Both the position numbers and the translations under genes were made by a program. The notes beneath the pieces were generated by a model, which saw nothing but the letters and a program-made list of their open reading frames with translations, did no database searches and was not told the DNA's origin. From Bacteroidota bacterium (GTDB taxonomy: Bacteria; Bacteroidota; Bacteroidia; Bacteroidales; Bacteroidaceae): a stretch of DNA of 35,742 nucleotides. The DNA lies in assembly GCA_023458215.1 (NCBI GenBank), contig JAEXAJ010000176.1, forward strand, positions 1-35,742, given 5' to 3'. This document shows positions 26,100-34,405 of this stretch, in pieces; position 1 is the first letter of the stretch; every line of letters begins with the position of its first letter.

Positions 26100-27131
26100 T
26101 TATTCATAAATCTTTATCAGCACCCGATTCAGCCAGTCCCAGCGAAAGCGGAACCAGCGTCGGGTGCTGCTTTGTTTCCCTCCGAAGCGAAGGACAAACT
26201 CCCTATATCCATGTTTGCGGAAAGGTAAGCCTACATCCATGAATTCCACATGGCGGAATCCGCGTTGCTTTGCATCATCCAGTGCTTTCCAGACCGCAAG
26301 GATGCCGGGGTATTGCAAAGCGTATGTTTTGCGCATGCCACCCGAAAACCACAGATAGGCACTGTCATCCGAATAGATACATGCGCTGCCTCCAATGATT
26401 TTCTCTTTATAGGTGACGATAAAAATCTTGCTTTGCTGCTTGGTCATTAAATGGGATTCGAGAAGATGGAAGAACTTTATATTCGGAAAGTGGCGGCGTA
26501 TTTTCGAAGAATATACATGGTGCAGCATGCGTGCGAAATCATGGATCTCCTCTTTCGTCTGTATTTCTCTTACTTGTGCGCCGTTCTTTAAGCCTTTCTT
26601 TATTTGCCGGATTCGCGAAGGACTGAAACGCTCTTCAACCTTTGCGATGTTGTGTAACGAATTGCGTACGCGTAACCAGTTGACTGCAAAATAACTGTTT
26701 TCCCGAAAAGACTTGTAGCCGAACATCGCATTCTCTAAATTTCGGAATTCAATCAAGAATGAGTTACGTAGCGCTTCATTGGTCAGTCTTTCTAATATAT
26801 CGTTGAAAATGGTTTCTTTATCTAAAGTATCATCAAAATATTCTCCGGTACCATAGATTTCGCATCTGGTTATGATGCCGGGAGGAAAGATACGGACACT
26901 TTTGCGCAGAACGGAGAGCAGTTTGGCCACCGGCTTGTTGTCTATGGATGCAACGATGAGTACAGGAGCATATCCCGGAGTCGCTTCATAGATACGGAAC
27001 AGTTCTGTAGAATGGAATGTATTGGTTCCCGGTAATTCAGGAACCTTACTCCCGCTGTAATATGTCGTCAGTTTCAAGGGCATTGACTGCAAATTTAAAA
27101 ATAATCTCGTATCTTTGCGTTTATTAAACAT
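26100..27131 (-). CDS. GNAT/FemAB-like acyltransferase
   Basis: Putative aminoacyl- or acyltransferase of 343 residues with the double-GNAT look of FemAB-related proteins; the C-terminal half (about 210-330) has IFIVTYKEKIIGGSACIYS, SAYLWFSGGM and FMDVGLPFRKHGYREFVLRFGG. There is no signal peptide or membrane segment, so it is probably cytoplasmic and could modify a cell-envelope precursor, though the substrate is unknown. The start is uncertain: the ATG at 27131 lies beyond the -7 box of the divergent nitroreductase gene, while an in-frame ATG at 27083 would shorten the protein by 16 residues and separate the two genes. It converges with the GH13 gene and marks the right edge of the glycan locus. 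Confidence 0.7.
   Translation of the reverse strand: MFNKRKDTRLFLNLQSMPLKLTTYYSGSKVPELPGTNTFHSTELFRIYEATPGYAPVLIVASIDNKPVAKLLSVLRKSVRIFPPGIITRCEIYGTGEYFDDTLDKETIFNDILERLTNEALRNSFLIEFRNLENAMFGYKSFRENSYFAVNWLRVRNSLHNIAKVEERFSPSRIRQIKKGLKNGAQVREIQTKEEIHDFARMLHHVYSSKIRRHFPNIKFFHLLESHLMTKQQSKIFIVTYKEKIIGGSACIYSDDSAYLWFSGGMRKTYALQYPGILAVWKALDDAKQRGFRHVEFMDVGLPFRKHGYREFVLRFGGKQSSTRRWFRFRWDWLNRVLIKIYE
27110..27117 (+). promoter_or_regulatory. -7 box (TATCTTTG) of nitroreductase operon
   Basis: An exact TAnnTTTG match 23 bases before the nitroreductase start. TTGA at 27083-27086 is a loose -33 candidate. It overlaps the first codons of the divergent acyltransferase gene if that gene starts at 27131. 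Confidence 0.55.
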
Positions 27132-27140
27132 GAATATGTT

Positions 27141-27677
27141 ATGAAAAGTTTCAGTGAATTAATAAAAGCCCGCCGCAGTATGCGGAAATTTACCGAAGAA
27201 GAATTGACTCAGGAACAGGTTGTAACGTTGATGAAAGCTGCCTTAATGGCACCTGCTTCAAAGCGTAGCAATCCTTGGCAGTTTATTGTGGTCGATGACA
27301 AAGAGACACTGAAAAAACTCTCTTTCTGCAAAGAACAGGCATCGCAGTTCATTGCCGATGCTGCATTGGCTGTTGTGGTAACTGCCGATCCGCTGGCTAG
27401 TGATGTTTGGATTGAAGATGCTTCCATTGCTTCCATCTATCTGCAACTTCAGGCCGAAGACATGGGCTTGGGCAGTTGTTGGGTGCAGGTGCGCGAACGC
27501 TCTGCGGCTAACGGTATGCCATCCAACGATTATGTCCACAATGTGCTCGATCTGCCTTTGCCGTTGCAGGTGCTCAGTATCATTGCCATCGGTCATAAAG
27601 GGATGGAACGTAAACCATTCGATGAAGAACATCTGCAATGGGAAAAGATACATATCAATAAATTCGGAGGAGAATAA
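27141..27677 (+). CDS. Nitroreductase-family FMN oxidoreductase
   Basis: Flavin-dependent NAD(P)H oxidoreductase of 178 residues, normal for the small nitroreductase family. Family features are the N-terminal ARRSMRKFT (9-17, FMN phosphate contact), ALMAPASKRSNPWQFIVV (34-51) and GLGSCWVQVR in the C-terminal half. There is no signal peptide, so it is cytoplasmic. The physiological substrate cannot be read from the sequence; homologues act on nitro compounds, quinones or enals. It is the first gene of an apparent five-gene operon running to Maf and has a clear -7 box. Confidence 0.88.
   Translation: MKSFSELIKARRSMRKFTEEELTQEQVVTLMKAALMAPASKRSNPWQFIVVDDKETLKKLSFCKEQASQFIADAALAVVVTADPLASDVWIEDASIASIYLQLQAEDMGLGSCWVQVRERSAANGMPSNDYVHNVLDLPLPLQVLSIIAIGHKGMERKPFDEEHLQWEKIHINKFGGE
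27666..27672 (+). promoter_or_regulatory. Strong ribosome binding site GGAGGAG for GTG start at 27680
   Basis: GGAGGAG lies inside the last codons of the nitroreductase gene with 7 bases to the GTG at 27680. Strong Shine-Dalgarno sites are rare in Bacteroides, so this supports the GTG start of the small membrane protein and translational coupling. Confidence 0.6.
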
Positions 27678-27679
27678 CG

Positions 27680-28015
27680 GTGAGCGCAGTAAAAGCAAAC
27701 AACAACCGCGATACCTATAAAGCCACTGCCATAACGCTGATTGTGTTTGGCATACTCTATCTGATAGACAAGCTGGTACATTTTTCTGCCATTGGTTTGC
27801 CGTGGGTGATGAATAAAGATAATTTCTTGCTTTATACGGCGGTTATCTTCCTTATGTTCAAGCATGACAAATCTGTGGGATTGGTGTTGATAGGCTTGTG
27901 GCTGGTATTGAATTTTGGATTAATAACCGCATTACTTGGTACGATGTCCGCCTATTTATTGCCGGTAGCTTTGCTGGTGATTGGTGCTATCTTGTATTTG
28001 GTTTCAACAAAATAA
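27680..28015 (+). CDS. Small membrane protein, LiaF-like transmembrane region
   Basis: A 111-residue integral membrane protein with about four hydrophobic segments (about 14-33, 46-60, 64-84 and 86-108) and short polar loops, one holding FKHDKS. The layout resembles the LiaI/LiaF-like transmembrane domain found in envelope-stress proteins, but this is a weak resemblance. It starts with GTG 2 bases after the nitroreductase stop, behind a strong ribosome binding site, and the next ATG follows its stop after one base, so it is tightly coupled in the operon. Function unknown. Confidence 0.7.
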   Translation: MSAVKANNNRDTYKATAITLIVFGILYLIDKLVHFSAIGLPWVMNKDNFLLYTAVIFLMFKHDKSVGLVLIGLWLVLNFGLITALLGTMSAYLLPVALLVIGAILYLVSTK

Positions 28016-28016
28016 A

Positions 28017-28805
28017 ATGAAAAGAAGTGTAGAAGATACGTCGATTGTCTTTATTGGTGCCGGAAACCTGGCAACGAATTTGGCAAAGGCGCTATATCGG
28101 AAAGGATTTCGGATTGTGCAGGTTTACAGCCGGACCAAAGAATCGGCTGCCTCGTTGGCGCAAAATGTGGAGGCAACTTACACGACAGACTTGTCTGCCA
28201 TTGTTGATGATGCACAACTTTATATCGTTTCATTGAAGGATGACGCCTTTGTGCAGTTGTTTCCTGAGATGGTAGCAGGCAGGAAGAATGCGTTGTGGGT
28301 GCATACAGCCGGAAGTATCCCTATGAGTATTTGGGAAGGGCAGGTAGAGCGATACGGAGTGTTTTATCCCATGCAGACCTTCAGCAAGCAGCGTGAAGTG
28401 GATTTTAGAGAGATACCTATTTTTGTGGAGAGCCATTCGGCAGAAGAGACACAATTCTTGAAAGATATTGCCGCCGCATTATCCGAGAAAGTGCACGAAG
28501 CCACTTCCGAACAACGAAAGAATTTGCATCTCGCCGCTGTGTTTACTTGCAACTTTACCAATCACATGTATGCGCTGGCTGCTGAGTTATTGCGAAAATA
28601 CCAGCTTCCATTTGATGTAATGCTGCCGTTGATTGACGAAACTGCCAATAAGGTGCATGAAATGGAACCTCGTACTGCCCAGACAGGGCCTGCCGTGCGA
28701 TATGACGAACAAGTTATCAATAGGCATTTGCAGATGCTTGCTGATGAACCGCACATGCAAGAATTGTACAGGCTGATTAGTGAGAACATTCACCGTTTTT
28801 CATGA
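28017..28805 (+). CDS. Rossmann-fold oxidoreductase-like protein with DUF2520 domain
   Basis: A 262-residue cytoplasmic protein. The ATG at 28017, one base after the upstream stop, is chosen over an in-frame ATG at 27981 inside the previous gene because it places the dinucleotide-binding motif near the N-terminus. The N-terminal half is an NAD(P)-binding Rossmann fold (FIGAGNLATNLAKALYRKGF, then VYSRT), like P5C or ketopantoate reductases; HTAGSIPMS is a family-conserved stretch. The C-terminal half (about 130-255) is the helical DUF2520 region with HLAAVFTCNFTNHMYALA. The substrate is not known. It commonly neighbours a KdsC-like phosphatase and Maf in Bacteroides, as here. Confidence 0.85.
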   Translation: MKRSVEDTSIVFIGAGNLATNLAKALYRKGFRIVQVYSRTKESAASLAQNVEATYTTDLSAIVDDAQLYIVSLKDDAFVQLFPEMVAGRKNALWVHTAGSIPMSIWEGQVERYGVFYPMQTFSKQREVDFREIPIFVESHSAEETQFLKDIAAALSEKVHEATSEQRKNLHLAAVFTCNFTNHMYALAAELLRKYQLPFDVMLPLIDETANKVHEMEPRTAQTGPAVRYDEQVINRHLQMLADEPHMQELYRLISENIHRFS

Positions 28806-28839
28806 TAGATATATATAACTAACATAAAATAGACTTGTT

Positions 28840-29370
28840 GTGAGTACAATCAATTACGACTTGAAGAAGATCAAAGCACTTCTCTTTGACGTGGATGGCG
28901 TGCTGAGTGCAAATGTCATTCCTATGAGTGTTGAAGGCGAACCTATGCGTACAGTGAATATAAAGGATGGATATTCCATTCATTTAGCTGCCAAACAAGG
29001 CCTTTTGCTCGGAATCATTACCGGTGGCAAGACTGAGGCCGTTCGTAAACGTTTCGTTTCGCTTGGAATACCTAATGAAGATATTTACTTGGGCTCCTCG
29101 GTTAAGATACACGATTACCGGGACTTTTGCAACCGCCATGATTTGAAGGATGAAGAAATATTATACGTAGGCGATGATATTCCTGATTTGCAAGTGATGC
29201 GCATTTGCGGACTGCCATGTTGTCCGAAAGATGCCGCTCCCGAAGTAAAAGCTATTTCCCGCTACATCTCTCATGCTGAAGGCGGGTATGGTTGCGGGCG
29301 CGATATTGTGGAGCAAGTGCTGAAGATGAAAGGGCTTTGGATGTCTGATGAGAAAGCCTTCGGGTGGTAG
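28840..29370 (+). CDS. KdsC-like HAD phosphatase
   Basis: Cytoplasmic HAD-superfamily phosphatase of 176 residues, with no cap domain, as in KdsC (3-deoxy-D-manno-octulosonate 8-phosphate phosphatase of LPS Kdo synthesis). HAD motif I is FDVDGVL (Asp17 nucleophile, Asp19), motif II is IITGG, and motif IV is GDDIPD. KdsC of other bacteria reads DVDGVLTDG; here the last part is replaced by SAN, so the exact phosphosugar is unproven. It begins with GTG at 28840; a TTG one codon upstream is excluded because TGA follows in that frame. It sits 34 bp after the DUF2520 gene and 56 bp before maf. Confidence 0.85.
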   Translation: MSTINYDLKKIKALLFDVDGVLSANVIPMSVEGEPMRTVNIKDGYSIHLAAKQGLLLGIITGGKTEAVRKRFVSLGIPNEDIYLGSSVKIHDYRDFCNRHDLKDEEILYVGDDIPDLQVMRICGLPCCPKDAAPEVKAISRYISHAEGGYGCGRDIVEQVLKMKGLWMSDEKAFGW

Positions 29371-29426
29371 GGTGACAAGCAAATTAAAAATTAAAACGAG
29401 GCGACTTATTGCCTTTAATATAGCGT

Positions 29427-30017
29427 ATGATATTAGATAATCTCAAAAAATACAGAGTGATTCTTGCTTCTAACTCTCCTCGTCGAAAGGAATTGTTGGC
29501 AGGCTTGGGAGTGGATTATGAAGTCAGGACTCTGCCCGATGTTGATGAGTCTTATCCTGAAACATTGCAGGGAGCGGATATTCCTCTTTTTATCGCTAAA
29601 GAAAAAGCGGATGCCTATCAGGCAATGATTCAACCGGATGAGCTGATGATAACTGCCGATACAATTGTTTGGTTGGACGGAAAAGTATTAGGCAAACCCA
29701 AAGATAGGGAAGATGCTTTGCAAATGTTGCGCGATATGTCCGGTCGTACGCATGAAGTGTTCACCGGTGTTTGCATCACTACGACAGAATGGCAGCGTAC
29801 TTTTACTGCTCAAACGGAAGTGCGCTTTTCTGAACTAAGCGAAGAAGAGATTGCTTACTATGTAGATAAATACCAGCCAATGGATAAAGCAGGAGCATAC
29901 GGCGTGCAAGAATGGATCGGCTTTATCGGTGTAGAGAACATTTCCGGAAGTTATTATAATATTATGGGACTTCCGGTACAACGGCTTTACAAAGAATTAA
30001 AGCAGTTGATAGGGTAA
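29427..30017 (+). CDS. maf: Maf-family nucleoside triphosphate pyrophosphatase
   Basis: Maf/YhdE-type house-cleaning enzyme that hydrolyses non-canonical or modified nucleoside triphosphates and is linked to septum formation. Signature motifs are ASNSPRRKELL (14-24), the ITADTIVWLDGKVLGKPKD segment, and DKAGAYGVQEW near the C-terminus. The 196 residues match the family. It is the last gene of the plus-strand operon and is followed by a strong hairpin shared with the convergent TPR gene. Substrate subtype (dTTP/UTP or m7GTP) cannot be set from sequence by eye. Confidence 0.95.
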   Translation: MILDNLKKYRVILASNSPRRKELLAGLGVDYEVRTLPDVDESYPETLQGADIPLFIAKEKADAYQAMIQPDELMITADTIVWLDGKVLGKPKDREDALQMLRDMSGRTHEVFTGVCITTTEWQRTFTAQTEVRFSELSEEEIAYYVDKYQPMDKAGAYGVQEWIGFIGVENISGSYYNIMGLPVQRLYKELKQLIG

Positions 30018-30022
30018 TAAAG

Positions 30023-30057
30023 TGATAAGCTGCGCACACATGACGCGCAGCTTATCA
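30023..30057. terminator. Bidirectional hairpin between maf and TPR gene
   Basis: TGATAAGCTGCGC (30023-30035) and GCGCAGCTTATCA (30045-30057) form a perfect 13-bp stem with a 9-nt loop between convergent genes. No long U tract follows on either strand, but placement makes a shared terminator likely. A CATCCTAT repeat follows (30056-30071). Confidence 0.75.
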
Positions 30058-30062
30058 TCCTA

Positions 30063-32261
30063 TCATCCTATCAAATCTATCATTAAGGGAATATTTTTCT
30101 CATCGATACCCTGTTTGACAAGGGTATCTTTATCTTTATTGAACATCTCCCAAAATGCTTCCCGGCTGCTACTTTCTAATGCTGCTTTGCCATAGAAGTC
30201 TGCTGCTTTATTGATGTTCCCCAGCACCCAAGCTACGTGTCCGGCATTCAAATAATCGGTAGCAATGGGTTTGGAATCGAGTATCTTTTCATAATACTTC
30301 ATGGCTTGCTCGTATTTGCCGCTGACAAAGGAGCACCAGCCTATGGCACGCCATGCTTTTATACTATTATTCTCAATGAAATCAAGTTTGAAGAAGTATT
30401 GCAAGGCTTCTTCATATTTTTCTTGTTCGGCAAGGCAACTTCCGGTGTAGAAAATGATATTGTGACTTTCGGGTTGAATCTTTTCCGCCTTTTTATAATA
30501 CTCCAATGCCGAATCGAAATTCCTGATTTGCCGATAACAAGTAGCAAGATGGCGGATGGTCCATACATGATCGGGCTTCAGGACATCCGCTTTCAGGTAA
30601 GCGTCAATAGCTTCTTTGTAACGCTTTTCCTTTTGCAGGCAATATCCTGTTTTTTGGAAGATCTCGGCGTCTGCATGATTCAAAGCTATCAGCTCTTGAT
30701 AAATTTCCAGCGCTTCGGCAGGATGCTCTTTGCGGAAATGGAAGTCGGCAACGGCAATCAGTAAATCAGGTTTGCACAAAATCTCTTTCAATGCGGGGAT
30801 GCGATGCAAGGTAAAATCTTCCTTGAAGATATCACGGAACTCATGTCTGCGCTGGCTCAGCTTAAAGAAGCGATAAAGGTCATGCAAATATTGGTTGCTG
30901 ATAACTTCCGGGCGCTCGGCATACTGTTTCAAACTGGAAGATTTACTTTCATTCATCAATTCATTTATATCTTGCGAAGTCATTTGATTAAGCATCATGT
31001 TGCGCTGCGACTGTGGAATGTGTGCCATAGTGAAGCAAAGAGAATACTTGTCGCTATTGCAAAAGAATCCTGATTGCAGAATCAGCGAAAGTATGGCATT
31101 ATCTCCCGACGGTGTAAAGCCAAACTCTTTAATGATGCTGGAGTGTTGCATATCAAAAGGATAGAACCAGTTGTGGGGCTCTTTGAAGAATGGGTAGCTT
31201 TTGAGTTGGGCAAATGTACTCATATATACATCGGCACCCTCTAATTGCAGTTCGTTCATTTCACGTAATTTGTCACCTATACCCGATTGCTCGAAAGCTT
31301 GTTCCCAGTCAGGGTTACGGTCGTTCTCATCCGCCGAGTTATCCTCAAAGCCGAATTTCATATTACGCATGATATTCACGTTCTTCATCATCTCGGGGAT
31401 GATCTCTTCACGCATCTTTTTGTCTATCTTCTCTGTTTCCTGACTGCGGAGCAGTTGGATATAGATCCGGTTCAGTTTTTTGCCAAAACTAATGTCTTCA
31501 TTGAACAAAGAGAAGCGAGCCATCAGTTCCGGGTAAAGGGATAAACGGGTAGGGTGGACATGTAGTACGATGGCTATTCCTACCAAAGCGCGTTGGTTTA
31601 CCCGCACATCAGCATGGGTCACTGCATCCAGCAACCATGAGAATTTGCGAGTGTCGAAACACTCCATCAGGCTTAACATGACGGCACTGGTGAATAGACA
31701 TAAGTCATTGATTGGCAACAACTCCGATTCTAATAATCCTTTAGCCTGTTGTTCGTTTTCTGCCGACCAGCTGCTATCACCCCAGGTAGAAAGAAAGAGT
31801 ACTTGAGCGGTTTCTTCGTGCCGTTTCAGTACGGCATCCAATCCTTGATTGTTGGGCATCAGTTGGCAAACGGCCATATCGTCGGGAAAAGATTCGAGTA
31901 CCTTTTGTAGAGTGGCAATATTATATTCTTTCGGGAGTCGTTCCCGGTTATTACGCAAAGAGTGGTAATAGTGCAAGGAAGTTCCGTCCAGTAAACTGAG
32001 ACGTGCTTGGTCTGCAATTTCCCAAGTGTCGGCAAGTAATTGGCGGTAGAGTTTCTGCTGCTCAGGGTCGTTGATGCCCTGGCGCATGTACTGCAACATA
32101 TATTGGTAGGACGTTTGTACTTGTTCCAGGCGGTTGCGAAGATTCCAGTCGCCACTATTCCACAAAAAGGCTTCCAGTTGCGATTGTGCTTCTTTTAACC
32201 GTTTTTGTTGCAGCAGTGTGATGATATGCTGATATTGGTCTTGTATAGTTTGCTCATTCAT
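30063..32261 (-). CDS. Large cytoplasmic TPR-repeat protein
   Basis: A 732-residue protein without signal peptide or membrane segment. The C-terminal third (about 490-715) has five or six tetratricopeptide repeats, for example ALEIYQELIALNHADAEIF, AIDAYLKADVLKPDHVWTI and ALEYYKKAEKIQPESHNII, and so is probably a protein-interaction scaffold. The rest is helical with no domain I recognise. It is conserved-looking Bacteroides cargo with no functional hint from neighbours. A -7 box lies just upstream at 32291-32298. Confidence 0.8.
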   Translation of the reverse strand: MNEQTIQDQYQHIITLLQQKRLKEAQSQLEAFLWNSGDWNLRNRLEQVQTSYQYMLQYMRQGINDPEQQKLYRQLLADTWEIADQARLSLLDGTSLHYYHSLRNNRERLPKEYNIATLQKVLESFPDDMAVCQLMPNNQGLDAVLKRHEETAQVLFLSTWGDSSWSAENEQQAKGLLESELLPINDLCLFTSAVMLSLMECFDTRKFSWLLDAVTHADVRVNQRALVGIAIVLHVHPTRLSLYPELMARFSLFNEDISFGKKLNRIYIQLLRSQETEKIDKKMREEIIPEMMKNVNIMRNMKFGFEDNSADENDRNPDWEQAFEQSGIGDKLREMNELQLEGADVYMSTFAQLKSYPFFKEPHNWFYPFDMQHSSIIKEFGFTPSGDNAILSLILQSGFFCNSDKYSLCFTMAHIPQSQRNMMLNQMTSQDINELMNESKSSSLKQYAERPEVISNQYLHDLYRFFKLSQRRHEFRDIFKEDFTLHRIPALKEILCKPDLLIAVADFHFRKEHPAEALEIYQELIALNHADAEIFQKTGYCLQKEKRYKEAIDAYLKADVLKPDHVWTIRHLATCYRQIRNFDSALEYYKKAEKIQPESHNIIFYTGSCLAEQEKYEEALQYFFKLDFIENNSIKAWRAIGWCSFVSGKYEQAMKYYEKILDSKPIATDYLNAGHVAWVLGNINKAADFYGKAALESSSREAFWEMFNKDKDTLVKQGIDEKNIPLMIDLIG

Positions 32262-32290
32262 AAAATTGTATCTTTAAAGGATATGCTTTA

Positions 32291-32298
32291 CAAAAGTA
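32291..32298 (-). promoter_or_regulatory. -7 box (TACTTTTG) of TPR gene
   Basis: On the minus strand TACTTTTG is an exact TAnnTTTG match, 29 bases before the TPR gene start. No TTTG at the standard -33 distance was found. Confidence 0.5.
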
Positions 32299-32327
32299 CA
32301 AAAAGGATGCCAAAAAGTTCGGTTGTT

Positions 32328-33242
32328 CTAGAAAATACTGATGGCTGTTTTAGTAGTCAGCAACTCCAGTGCTTTCATTCCCATCACAGAATTTCCTTTG
32401 GAGTTGAGCCGAGGACTCCAAACGGCTACGGAGTATTTACGGGGGCAGATAGCAGCTATACCTCCTCCGACACCACTCTTTCCGGGTAATCCCACCAGAT
32501 AGGAAAACTCTCCGGCTTCATCATAAAACCCGCAAGTCTGCATGATGGCGTTGATGCGTTTGACTTGTGAAGTGGTAAGTGCGGTATTACCGAAACTGAA
32601 AGGATGCGTATGGTCGGCAAAAGGCAGGAAAGCGTGCGACAGTTCCCGGCAATTCATCTCTACCGAGCATTGTAAAAAGTAGAATGCAAGTACTTGTTCA
32701 ACATCGTTTTCGATATTTTTGTAGTACTTCAGCATATTGACGATGGCTGCGTTCAGGAAACCGGTTTCCCGTTCCGATTCCGCCATGCTTCTATTATATT
32801 CTATGTCCTCGACTCCGCAAAGTTGCCGTACAAAATCGAGATACTCCTCTTCGGGGTGGGAGAGGATGGAAAGCAGAATATCAGTCATCACTAAAGCTCC
32901 GGCATTAATCAACGGATTTCGGGGAATGCCTTTTTCCATCTCCAACTGAATGATAGAATTGAAGGCATTGCCCGAAGGCTCTACACCAATACGCTTCCAA
33001 AGCTGATCGCCCAAACGGCTGAATCCCATGGCAAGGGCGAATACCTTTGAAATACTTTGAATAGCAAAACGTTCGTCACTATCTCCCAATACGAACTTTT
33101 TCCCTTCGATGGTATGAAGGCAGATACCGAATTTATCGGGATTGACTTTCAATAATTCGGGGATATAGCTTGCCGGTTCGCCTACTTTGGCAAATGGCTC
33201 TATTTCCTCATAGATGTTTTTTAGAATCTGGGTGTAGTTCAT
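32328..33242 (-). CDS. glsA: Glutaminase A
   Basis: Serine-dependent glutaminase that turns glutamine into glutamate and ammonia. The 304 residues match the family (about 310). The beta-lactamase-like SxxK is Ser63-Ile-Ser-Lys66 within QSISKVFALAMG. NPLINAGALVMTD and the C-terminal GKSGVGGGIAAICP complete the family set. It is cytoplasmic, with no signal peptide. It lies 23 bp after the porin gene on the same strand and is probably cotranscribed. In many Bacteroides a glsA sits with glutamate decarboxylase and an antiporter for acid resistance; those partners are not seen here, though genes outside the window could differ. Confidence 0.95.
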   Translation of the reverse strand: MNYTQILKNIYEEIEPFAKVGEPASYIPELLKVNPDKFGICLHTIEGKKFVLGDSDERFAIQSISKVFALAMGFSRLGDQLWKRIGVEPSGNAFNSIIQLEMEKGIPRNPLINAGALVMTDILLSILSHPEEEYLDFVRQLCGVEDIEYNRSMAESERETGFLNAAIVNMLKYYKNIENDVEQVLAFYFLQCSVEMNCRELSHAFLPFADHTHPFSFGNTALTTSQVKRINAIMQTCGFYDEAGEFSYLVGLPGKSGVGGGIAAICPRKYSVAVWSPRLNSKGNSVMGMKALELLTTKTAISIF

Positions 33243-33265
33243 AGTATTTCAAATGAGGGTATGGA

Positions 33266-34294
33266 TTAGAATCGTACTTGAATCTGCGCTTGCAGCATAT
33301 TGGAGTTTTCTCCACTGTGGCGGTCGCAGAAGGTATATTGAGCCTGTACCCTACATTTGGGGTAGAACCAATATTGCAGGCCGGCAACATAGTTTGTCTG
33401 CTTAAACTCTGATGTATTCTTGTCTTTGTTCAGGTAATCGTAAGAAGCTATTACATCAAATTTAGGGAGAACGTGTACGCAAGCGGTCGCATAATAACCG
33501 TCACTCTTAATGGTTCCGTCTTTTCCGGCAAGATATTCCGTACGTATGTCTATGGGTTTGGTGGTAATTACAGCACCTAAAGCCCATCGGTTGCGGGTGT
33601 AGTTTTCGCCAACTTTGATGTCCGGATTTACATCCGATACTTTTACTGCATTCCCTTTGCCTTTGATGAATGATCCTCCTACTGAAAGCCATTTCAATGG
33701 ATTTACCATTACACTGCCTACAATGTCTTTTTGATTGTTTCTATCTTTTACATTGATGCCTTGTCCGTTCATCACAGCTAAGTTGTAACGCACCAGCTTT
33801 TTGAAGAGATCTCCATAAATCAGTAATCCCATATCACGACCGCCGCACGATTCGTAAAGCGGATTATTGAAACCGGCCAGATAGCTCACTGCTTGTGAAT
33901 AACAATTAATCAGCTCCACCGTAGTGGGTGACATCGGATTTTCGATACTGAACATGGTTTTGAACTGTCCTACACGTGCAGTCAGCTGAGGCAGGAACTT
34001 ATACTCGGTGTATACCTCCAGCAAATCACCTCCCCCCGCAAAATTATACATGAAATAGCACGACCATTTATCGGTAATTTTACCTTCGGCCATGAAGATG
34101 ATGCGCTTGATGTCGAATGTATTGCTGCCTCCGTTGAGGTCGTCATAAGTATACCCCGTCTGTGCATAACCGGCAAGGCTGATACGGTCTTTCAGGGTGT
34201 TTACTACTTTGTTCAGTGAAGTTCCGGTTGCTTCTTGCGCTGTGAGATAATGTGTTGTAAATAGTAAGGCGATGAATAATAGAAAGCGTCTCAT
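33266..34294 (-). CDS. Outer-membrane porin, phosphate-selective O/P-like
   Basis: Outer-membrane beta-barrel of 342 residues with a type I signal peptide (cut near LTAQE, residues 17-21). The sequence alternates polar and hydrophobic residues, has GYAQTGYTYDD and WSCYFMYNFAG near the N-terminus, typical of the Bacteroides porin O/P family, and ends in an aromatic residue (IQVRF). Solute specificity is unknown and the phosphate name is only a family label. It precedes glsA by 23 bp, so it may admit glutamine or small peptides, an inference from context alone. Confidence 0.8.
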   Translation of the reverse strand: MRRFLLFIALLFTTHYLTAQEATGTSLNKVVNTLKDRISLAGYAQTGYTYDDLNGGSNTFDIKRIIFMAEGKITDKWSCYFMYNFAGGGDLLEVYTEYKFLPQLTARVGQFKTMFSIENPMSPTTVELINCYSQAVSYLAGFNNPLYESCGGRDMGLLIYGDLFKKLVRYNLAVMNGQGINVKDRNNQKDIVGSVMVNPLKWLSVGGSFIKGKGNAVKVSDVNPDIKVGENYTRNRWALGAVITTKPIDIRTEYLAGKDGTIKSDGYYATACVHVLPKFDVIASYDYLNKDKNTSEFKQTNYVAGLQYWFYPKCRVQAQYTFCDRHSGENSNMLQAQIQVRF

Positions 34295-34320
34295 ATTAAA
34301 AGATATAGATTATTAAAAAT

Positions 34321-34379
34321 AGGCGCGGATTGCACGGAATGCACGGAATTCCATCCGTGAATCCGCGTAATCCGCGCCT
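34321..34379 (-). terminator. Terminator hairpin downstream of pgk
   Basis: AGGCGCGGATT (34321-34331) and AATCCGCGCCT (34369-34379) form a perfect 11-bp outer stem, with partial inner pairing between CACGGA and TCCGTG units. On the minus strand it follows the pgk stop and is followed by ATTTTTAATAAT, so it fits an intrinsic terminator. The CGCGGAT/CACGGA wording recalls common Bacteroides intergenic repeats. Confidence 0.75.
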
Positions 34380-34405
34380 TATAAAGTAGGCATAATGCCT
34401 GTTAC

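Noticed and set aside
30237..30764. 175-residue plus-strand frame opposite the TPR gene
   Set aside because: It lies fully antisense to TPR repeats and has no domain or promoter of its own.
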